Below are positions 14,650 through 19,566 of a stretch of 19,566 nt of DNA, one piece after another (within the stretch, counting starts at the first letter, position 1; each line of letters starts with the position of its first letter). This DNA is from Thermoprotei archaeon (lineage in GTDB: Archaea > Thermoproteota > Thermoprotei > QMSL01 > B3-G16): contig QMSL01000003.1 of assembly GCA_003649665.1 (NCBI GenBank), positions 1 through 19,566 on the forward strand, read 5' to 3'. Made by a program: the position numbers and the translations under genes. The notes below the pieces were generated by a model, which saw only the letters and a list, made by a program, of their open reading frames with translations, had not been told where the DNA came from and ran no database searches.

Positions 14650-15111
14650 GTGAAAAACTTGAAGGAATGGCATGTAGTGTTAAGAACCCGTGATGGAAAT
14701 GTGACCTTAGATTTCATCGATACCAGTGAGATGGCAGACCAAGTGCTTAGACCAACTATAATAGATAGCCTATTAGAAAGCGCGGGTACTAGAGAGAACT
14801 ACTATGTCTCTACATCCATAGTCAATGTAAAGACACCAGATGGCGAGGATTATACTGATAGGCAGATTTATGTACTCTTAGCGAAATCCAAAGTACAAGG
14901 AGTCACCATAGGGTATCTCCTGGGAGAAGTTGATATAGGCGGTAATGAAGGTCTCATAATATTAGGTCTCTGGCCCAAGGAATTCATCAACATAGTTAAG
15001 AACGATAGCGAGGCACACTTAAGGGCTCTAGCAAGCATACTTTTAAGTCCTGAAGATTGGGAGGCAGTAGATCTAGCTATTCCCTCTGAGACTACTTCAA
15101 AGGAAACATAG
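14650..15111 (+). CDS. Hypothetical protein, unknown function
   Basis: This 153-residue acidic protein has alternating beta strands and helices (for example WHVVLRTRDGNVTLDFIDTS and GVTIGYLLGEVDIGGNEGLIILGLW) and no cysteine, membrane or nucleotide-binding motif. I recognise no family. The start is a GTG at 14650 just after an AGGAAG; an inverted repeat CTTCC-TTA-GGAAG (about 14634-14646) contains this possible ribosome-binding site. A TTG three codons in is an alternative. The gene is divergent from the hypothetical gene at 14583 and is followed by tRNA-Gly 45 bases on. Confidence 0.72.
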   Translation: MKNLKEWHVVLRTRDGNVTLDFIDTSEMADQVLRPTIIDSLLESAGTRENYYVSTSIVNVKTPDGEDYTDRQIYVLLAKSKVQGVTIGYLLGEVDIGGNEGLIILGLWPKEFINIVKNDSEAHLRALASILLSPEDWEAVDLAIPSETTSKET

Positions 15112-15156
15112 ATGGAGAAAACTTAAAACGGAGAGCTAACTTAAATATGATTTGGT

Positions 15157-15247
15157 GCGGCCGTAGTCTAGCCTGGTAGGACTCGGCTGTACCGCCTTAA
15201 GCGGGCCTGCCACGCCCGTGACCCGGGTTCGAATCCCGGCGGCCGCA
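15157..15247 (+). tRNA. tRNA-Gly (anticodon GCC) with a non-canonical intron
   Basis: Acceptor GCGGCCG/CGGCCGC, discriminator A, encoded CCA (15248-15250), anticodon stem CGGGC/GCCCG with loop CTGCCAC (GCC), T arm CCGGG-TTCGAAT-CCCGG and a four-base variable region. The gene is 18 nt too long, and the surplus follows the D stem (GTCT/GGAC). Removing 15183-15200 leaves G26 and a standard fold, so the intron is at 25/26. Its hairpin CGG-CTGTA-CCG and partly mismatched central helix (AGG/CCT) form a relaxed bulge-helix-bulge. A TATA-like ACTTAAAAC lies about 30 bases upstream. Confidence 0.93.
15183..15200 (+). other. tRNA-Gly intron (position 25/26, 18 nt)
   Basis: This intron between D arm and anticodon arm starts TCGGCTG and ends CCTTAA. 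The CGG/CCG inner helix is perfect, and the central helix has one imperfect position. A 26/27 site shifted by one base cannot be excluded. Confidence 0.7.
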
Positions 15248-15250
15248 CCA

Positions 15251-15260
15251 AAATTTTTTA
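15251..15260 (+). terminator. T-run after tRNA-Gly
   Basis: AAAATTTTTT follows the encoded CCA directly. A T-rich stretch on the non-template strand is the usual archaeal termination signal. Confidence 0.5.
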
Positions 15261-15358
15261 AAGCATAGAAAAGCTAGAGTGGATCCCGTAAATCGAAGAC
15301 TAGCTATTACTCTTTAATACGTGCTTAACATATTACATTAAGGAACGGGGGTATAGTT

Positions 15359-16708
15359 TTGAAAGACGAGATAAAAGTGGTATTAATAGGTGCGGGAAGC
15401 CTCACATTTACGCCGTCTCTTCTAAAAGGTCTTGCTCAAAGCGAGATGGCGAGAGGTGGATCCCTAACGGTATCCCTTGTTGATATAAATCCCGAGGTAC
15501 TTGAGGTAATGTATAAGGTTGGAGAGAAGCTTATTAGTACTCTTAGGAAGAGAGGAGAAGCCGGAGAGGTGAAGTTAGAAAAATATGTTGATAGAAGGCA
15601 GGCTCTTGAAGGGGCGGATTTCGTCATAATAACAATTGGTGTTGGTGGCGTAGAGGCCACTCATTTAGATGTAGAGGTACCGAGGAAGTATGGTATTGAG
15701 CAAACGGTTGGCGATACGGTAGGGCCAGGTGGTATTATACGCGCTTTAAGGCATGTTCCAGTTCTCTTGGAGATAGCTAAGGATATGGAGGAACTATGTC
15801 CAGAGGCATATATGTTCAATTACTCAAATCCTCTAACGCCTCTTACTAGAGTCGTTTTAAGGGAGACTAAGGTAAAGGCTTATGGATTATGTACAGGAGC
15901 ATTTGGAGTTAGATGGCAGATAGCAGAGTATCTTAATGTTAAACCGAGTGATGTAGAGTTCTATATAGGCGGTATAAATCACCTATACTGGATTGTCGAT
16001 TTTACGGTTAAGGGGGAACCGGGATATCCACTAGTGGAGGAAAAGATCTCGAGAGAGGGCATTCCTGAGAAGGGAGAGAACGCCATAGTGTTAAAACTCT
16101 ATCGTATATTTGGTCTTATTCCCGCACCTGGAGGTAGACATGTAGCAGAGTTTTTCCCTCATCTCTTTATGTATAAGGAGGCAATGGAGAGGTATTGTAT
16201 ACCACGATTTCCCAAGGGAACGATATATGATTATAAAGTGAGAGAGCCCTTTGAGAGAATGCTAAGGGAGATAGCCTCAGGGAGGAGAAGTGTTAAGGAA
16301 TTATTAAAGATCAAGGGTCTCGAAGAGGAGGGAATAGGCGTTGTAATGCTTATGGAGGCTATAGCCTTAGATAAGAATATCTTCTTTCCAGGTATTAATG
16401 TTCTCAATACAGGCATAATACCTAACCTTCCTTCATGGGGAGTCGTTGAAGTTCCTGCCTACGTTGACTCAACGGGAATACATCCAATTAATATAGGCTA
16501 TTTACCTAAGGCCATTGCGGGTATCCTTACCCAACGTTTGGCACAGTATGAGGTCACAATAGACGCTGCATTAAGTGGTGATAGAGACTTAGCATTGCAG
16601 GCACTACTAATGGATGGATACGTAAAATCTATTGAAACTGCTGAAAGGTTATTAGAGGATATGCTAAGAGCCGAGAGAAAGTGGTTACCTGATTATTGGT
16701 TTAGGTAG
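15359..16708 (+). CDS. Glycoside hydrolase family 4 (alpha-galactosidase/alpha-glucosidase-like)
   Basis: GH4 enzymes use NAD and a divalent metal to cleave glycosides by a redox-elimination mechanism in the cytoplasm. This 449-residue protein has the N-terminal Rossmann motif VVLIGAGSLTF, the acidic strand end VDIN, the EQTVGDTVGPGG loop, NYSNPL (154-158), and the metal ligands C178 and H208 (GLCTGAFG and GGINHLYW). Family subgroups differ in the residues after the metal cysteine: CHS/CHG for alpha-glycosidases, CN/CD for phospho-glycosidases. CTG here fits none of those I know. The TTG start is supported by GGGGGT eight bases before it. It is a single-gene unit and the only sugar-catabolic gene in the window. 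Confidence 0.9.
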   Translation: MKDEIKVVLIGAGSLTFTPSLLKGLAQSEMARGGSLTVSLVDINPEVLEVMYKVGEKLISTLRKRGEAGEVKLEKYVDRRQALEGADFVIITIGVGGVEATHLDVEVPRKYGIEQTVGDTVGPGGIIRALRHVPVLLEIAKDMEELCPEAYMFNYSNPLTPLTRVVLRETKVKAYGLCTGAFGVRWQIAEYLNVKPSDVEFYIGGINHLYWIVDFTVKGEPGYPLVEEKISREGIPEKGENAIVLKLYRIFGLIPAPGGRHVAEFFPHLFMYKEAMERYCIPRFPKGTIYDYKVREPFERMLREIASGRRSVKELLKIKGLEEEGIGVVMLMEAIALDKNIFFPGINVLNTGIIPNLPSWGVVEVPAYVDSTGIHPINIGYLPKAIAGILTQRLAQYEVTIDAALSGDRDLALQALLMDGYVKSIETAERLLEDMLRAERKWLPDYWFR

Positions 16709-16780
16709 GGGTAAGAATTACTTATGTGATTAAAAGGAAAGTTTCTTAAAGTAGACAACGTATATTGGATTGGCGAGAAC

Positions 16781-16969
16781 GTGTCAATTGAGGTTCACCC
16801 AGCTAAGGAATGGCTTAAGAGAAGAAAAGAGAAAGGCGAGGAGAAGGAAGAGGTTACCAAAGAAGAGTACGGAGTTAGCTTAGTTAAACTATATTCCCTA
16901 TTGATTCAGATAGATAAAAAGCTTGACCTGATACTAAAGGAGCTTAGGAATATCAGGGAGAGATATTAA
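16781..16969 (+). CDS. Small coiled-coil protein, unknown function
   Basis: This 62-residue protein has a highly charged N-terminal half (WLKRRKEKGEEKEEVTKEEY) and a C-terminal heptad-like helix (LVKLYSLLIQIDKKLDLILK), so it may dimerise. I recognise no family. The start is a GTG at 16781. A TATA-like CTTAAAGT at 16747-16754 would give a transcript starting near it, so it may be leaderless. It has its own promoter after the GH4 gene. Its last 17 bases overlap the purA 3' end on the other strand. Confidence 0.6.
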   Translation: MSIEVHPAKEWLKRRKEKGEEKEEVTKEEYGVSLVKLYSLLIQIDKKLDLILKELRNIRERY

Positions 16970-17972
16970 GCTCTTCTCTTCTATCAATTACGTCATGAAC
17001 ATCCTCTCCTGTCCCTATTAGCGTAACGGGAACCCCCAATTGTTTCTCAATGGTCTCTATGAAGGCCTTTGCCTCTTTTGGAAGTTCATCGTATTCCCTG
17101 AGACCTTTAGCGTTTGGATAAAGTACGTCGATTTTTGTTATAGCGACTTGGGTAGCGCTGTTTATCATGACTGCCCTTCTTGCCATAGTTATGTTGAATG
17201 GAGCAACTCTTCTTACTCTTCCAGTTACAGTTGCTCTCTCTATCCATCCTCTCCTCATGGCCTCTTCCATTGAGAGCTCTCCTGTCAATGGCCCACCTCC
17301 AACTCTGGTTACATATGCTTTGAATACGACAATCACATGATCGACTCGCTTTGGTCCTACTCCAGCCTCACTGCATACGCCTGAGGCGCTTGTGTCTCTT
17401 GACGTTACATAAGGATACGTTCCGTAATATAACGATAGGAAAAGCCCTTGGGTGCCCTCAATAATTACTTTCTTCCCCTCATCTAAGGCCCTATTTATTT
17501 CCAATGGCACGTCTGTGATATAAGGTCTTAGTTCAGGGAGATCTTTCGCTAACTTAGCACGTCTCCTAACTCTATCCTCAATTGCCGGGCCAACTCCTTG
17601 ACCAGTAGTGCCTATTTTCTTTGATAGGAAAGCGCTTTTACGATCCTCAATTATGTGTTTCTCCTCTATTATCGAACATAGGGGATCTATTCCTATTCTG
17701 TTCTCCACGTTTAAGCTTTTAATCTCGTTAATCAAGATTTCAGGGTTAATATTCGCTCCAGGACCTATCAATAATCTCGTCCTCTCATTTACAAAAGCGC
17801 TTGGCACCAGTCTTAGCTTGTATCTCTTCCCATTGAATACTACAGTATGCCCTGCGTTTACGGAACCGGTCCTTACAGCCATATCAACATCATCTTTTAG
17901 AGCAAGGTATGCAGATATCTTTCCCTTACCCTCATCACCGAAGAAGCCACCGACTACAACTGTTAAGGGCAA
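16953..17972 (-). CDS. purA: Adenylosuccinate synthetase
   Basis: PurA joins IMP and aspartate using GTP, the first committed step to AMP. In 339 residues it has the phosphate-binding loop GGFFGDEGKGK (8-18), NAGHT (39-43), GTTGQGVGPA (121-130), EGTQG (172-176), TSRDTSASG (190-198) and the guanine-recognition TKIDVL. It belongs to the short archaeal form, about 90 residues smaller than the bacterial enzyme. The start is a TTG at 17972, supported by AGGTGATC, an eight-base match to the expected anti-Shine-Dalgarno, six bases or so upstream. That site is inside a hairpin (see 17975-17999). It lies 57 bases after DUF655 and may have its own promoter. Confidence 0.96.
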   Translation of the reverse strand: MPLTVVVGGFFGDEGKGKISAYLALKDDVDMAVRTGSVNAGHTVVFNGKRYKLRLVPSAFVNERTRLLIGPGANINPEILINEIKSLNVENRIGIDPLCSIIEEKHIIEDRKSAFLSKKIGTTGQGVGPAIEDRVRRRAKLAKDLPELRPYITDVPLEINRALDEGKKVIIEGTQGLFLSLYYGTYPYVTSRDTSASGVCSEAGVGPKRVDHVIVVFKAYVTRVGGGPLTGELSMEEAMRRGWIERATVTGRVRRVAPFNITMARRAVMINSATQVAITKIDVLYPNAKGLREYDELPKEAKAFIETIEKQLGVPVTLIGTGEDVHDVIDRREELNISP

Positions 17973-17974
17973 GG

Positions 17975-17999
17975 GATCACCTAGCTATCCTAGGCGATC
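17975..17999 (-). promoter_or_regulatory. Hairpin covering the purA ribosome-binding site
   Basis: On the purA strand GATCGCCTAG and CTAGGTGATC are complementary over ten positions with a single G-U pair, separated by GATAG. The 3' arm contains the entire Shine-Dalgarno AGGTGATC and ends two bases before the TTG start codon. As RNA it would hide the site; as DNA it is an imperfect dyad. A TATA-like GGTATATTAC at about 18005-18014 could start transcription inside the dyad, in which case only the DNA reading would hold. Confidence 0.6.
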
Positions 18000-18029
18000 A
18001 CATAGTAATATACCTTACTGATAAGCTAG

Positions 18030-18629
18030 TTAGAATGAGGGTCTGCGCCACCTAACAAATAGATAATACTTCTCATTACCGGTAAGCTCCTCTAAAATCC
18101 TCTCGACTATTGCCTTCTTTGGATCCGAAAGCCTCGTACGTGCTTTTATATCGTCAAAGCTTTCGAATGGCTTTTTCTCCCTCTCCTTTAGTATATCCCA
18201 TAATAATTTCTTCCCTACACCTCTTAGTAATTCCAAGGAGTGTAATCTCGTAGTTAATGGTTGTGCCTCATTGAAGAATTTTACGAATCGTTCTTCGTGC
18301 TTCTCAACTATCATCTCTACAATTCTTCTAAGTTCATCCTTCGCTGTTGCAGTAAGATCATCATATGAGATTCTACCGAGTATTTTACTTACTTTATCTC
18401 GTCTTCCCTTACCTATGAAAACTCTCTCGCCTATTTCAAGAGATACTCCAGGTCTTGGTATTAGCTCCAGAAGCGTGAAGTAATCCTCGCCTATAGCTTG
18501 AGCTATAGGGCCCTGCCATCTTGTACGAGATACTACACGAGGTGGAGCGAAAGGGAGGACGTCGAGTATGTATGCATACTCCTCATAATATGGGGTTCTA
18601 GAAACGTCCTTACGAATCCTGCGTTGCAT
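18030..18629 (-). CDS. DUF655 family protein
   Basis: This protein of 199 residues (204 if the GTG at 18644 is used) is a DUF655 member. It has an N-terminal beta-rich, OB-like part (EEYAYILDVLPFAPP, GERVFIGKGRRDKVSKILGRI) and a C-terminal helix-hairpin-helix (LHSLELLRGVGKKLLWDILKERE) like those that bind nucleic acid. The function is not established. The gene follows rpoF by a few bases, a position conserved in many archaea, which suggests co-transcription with RNA polymerase subunit Rpo4. The ATG at 18629 is preferred because an AGGTGG lies before it. Confidence 0.88.
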   Translation of the reverse strand: MQRRIRKDVSRTPYYEEYAYILDVLPFAPPRVVSRTRWQGPIAQAIGEDYFTLLELIPRPGVSLEIGERVFIGKGRRDKVSKILGRISYDDLTATAKDELRRIVEMIVEKHEERFVKFFNEAQPLTTRLHSLELLRGVGKKLLWDILKEREKKPFESFDDIKARTRLSDPKKAIVERILEELTGNEKYYLFVRWRRPSF

Positions 18630-18655
18630 AACTCTCGGTACCACCTAATATCTAC

Positions 18656-19018
18656 TTATTGCTGCTCTTCTTCCTTGGCAGATGAACTAGCATACTTACT
18701 TATAGTATCCAAAATTGCCTTTAGATCCTCTTCAGTAAACACCTTACCCTCCTTAGCTAAGATTGTTCTGAGTTCTTCAACCGTCTTAGGTAATATGTTG
18801 ACTATTTGGACCGCAGCAAACATTGATATCCCATGTTTTTCAATTAACTCCTCTTTAAGCTTTACCGCGTGGTCAGCATCCAATTTACTGAATTTGCTTA
18901 GATAGTCTAAGGTTATCCTCTGCATGCGATTAAGTTCTCCAGTTTTACCTCTCTCCTCAAGTAGTTTCCTTACTTCAGGTAAGGTTAGCTCCTTTACCTC
19001 TAATATTTTAAGCGACAT
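18656..19018 (-). CDS. rpo4: RNA polymerase subunit Rpo4 (RpoF)
   Basis: This 120-residue protein is the archaeal Rpb4 homologue, which forms the stalk of RNA polymerase with Rpo7. The sequence TLPEVRKLLEERGKTGELNRMQRITLDYLSKFSKLD and the following helices with ILPKTVEELRTILAKEG (HRDC-like domain) are characteristic. The acidic tail ending SSAKEEEQQ is usual. GGAAGTGAG precedes the ATG. In many archaea ribosomal protein L21e lies just upstream; here 104 bases without a gene separate it from pus10. Confidence 0.93.
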   Translation of the reverse strand: MSLKILEVKELTLPEVRKLLEERGKTGELNRMQRITLDYLSKFSKLDADHAVKLKEELIEKHGISMFAAVQIVNILPKTVEELRTILAKEGKVFTEEDLKAILDTISKYASSSAKEEEQQ

Positions 19019-19122
19019 ATTCTCACTTCCTTATTGCTGCCGCGTGTGGAAATAGGAGTACTAAAATAAAATATCGGCACCTAGCTATATTAATTTGATC
19101 TTCCTCAATGATTGCTTCTCGA

Positions 19123-19566
19123 CTATTCCTCTACATCAATAACGTCGAGCCTTAAACATCTAGCAGTAGTTCCAAGTATTCCTGCTATACTGGGATTTGT
19201 TCTGCCTTCATCTCCACTTATTAGCTCCTTTATATAAAGACCGCCTTGAGCTACGATCTCCACTTTGAGAAGATGTTTATTTAAGGGGATCACCTTTATG
19301 CTATAGACTTTCTTCAACCTTATTTTATCAGGCCTTCTGGAGAGTACTCTTATAGGAGTTCTCTGCCTTATTACTCTATTCCGTAAACTCTCCTCTATCT
19401 TCCTTACCTTTTCTTCATCAATTTCATCCTTGACAAAGACTAAGGCCCGATATACCTTTTTACGAACCTCCGATAAGCTCTTTATAAGTGCAACTTCCTC
19501 TCGCCTAGCTCTCCTTAAGTTAAAGACTTCAAGGAGGCCCCTTAGCTTAAAGTTTAGCTCTTTCTC
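19123..19566 (-). CDS. pus10: tRNA pseudouridine synthase Pus10, C-terminal part
   Basis: The frame is open from the window edge to the TAG at 19123, giving the last 147 residues. Pus10 makes pseudouridine 54 and 55 in archaeal tRNA. The end of the family is easily seen: NRVIRQRTPIRVLSRRPDKIR, then AQGGLYIKELISGDEGRTNPSIAGILG and the closing RLDVIDVEE. The rest of the gene, including the THUMP-like domain and the catalytic aspartate, lies outside the window. It is upstream of rpo4 on the same strand and may be co-transcribed with it. Confidence 0.93.
   Translation of the reverse strand, partial: EKELNFKLRGLLEVFNLRRARREEVALIKSLSEVRKKVYRALVFVKDEIDEEKVRKIEESLRNRVIRQRTPIRVLSRRPDKIRLKKVYSIKVIPLNKHLLKVEIVAQGGLYIKELISGDEGRTNPSIAGILGTTARCLRLDVIDVEE

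Noticed and set aside
1..19566. CRISPR arrays, insertion sequences, integrases, toxin-antitoxin pairs
   Set aside because: No regularly spaced repeats, transposase or integrase motifs, or paired small toxin genes were seen, although tRNA genes are common integration sites.

Overview
The window is archaeal chromosomal DNA, most likely from a hyperthermophilic member of the Thermoproteota (crenarchaeal lineage). The reasons are archaeal information-processing genes (Rpo11, Rpo4, Csl4, Rnp4, Nep1, Dph2, Dim1), a free-standing 5S rRNA gene, leaderless genes with TATA boxes 25-30 bases upstream, and tRNA genes interrupted by short bulge-helix-bulge introns, some at non-canonical positions. Dense tRNA introns recall Thermoproteales/Thermofilales-type archaea, but I cannot fix the genus. 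There is no sign of phage, insertion sequences or CRISPR; this is a core-genome region.

Layout. 1-3642: tRNA-Val, then a minus-strand run (transcribed right to left) of pyroglutamyl peptidase, a PAPS-reductase-like PP-loop protein, a DUF1512 membrane protein and a small membrane/zinc-ribbon protein. 3722-4103: 5S rRNA (+) and a two-intron tRNA-Trp (-). 4222-7352: DUF763, tRNA-Thr, tRNA-Pro, a DHH phosphoesterase and a small helical protein. 7379-9329: a SPOUT-fold protein, tRNA-His, Nep1 and, divergently, RNase P subunit Rnp4. 9262-13229 (-): dph2, a METTL5-like methyltransferase, csl4, DUF2067, rpo11, an RNase III-fold gene with no ordinary start codon, and a short DUF99 relative. 13246-15111: dim1/ksgA and two orphan genes. 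15157-16969: tRNA-Gly with intron, a GH4 glycosidase and a small coiled-coil protein. 16953-19566 (-): the 3' end of pus10, rpoF (rpo4), DUF655 and purA.

Most genes serve RNA maturation and translation: rRNA modification (Nep1, Dim1, METTL5-like), tRNA processing and modification (Rnp4, Pus10), RNA decay (Csl4, DHH), transcription (Rpo11, Rpo4) and EF-2 modification (Dph2). Metabolism is represented by purA, the GH4 enzyme and the peptidase.

The points most worth checking are: the RNase III-fold gene, which is open in frame but has no ATG/GTG/TTG at its 5' end; three non-canonical tRNA introns all exactly 18 nt long, two of them with related sequence; the double-intron tRNA-Trp; and a 10-bp hairpin that would bury the Shine-Dalgarno sequence of purA. 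I did not find a convincing new multi-gene defence or mobile system.
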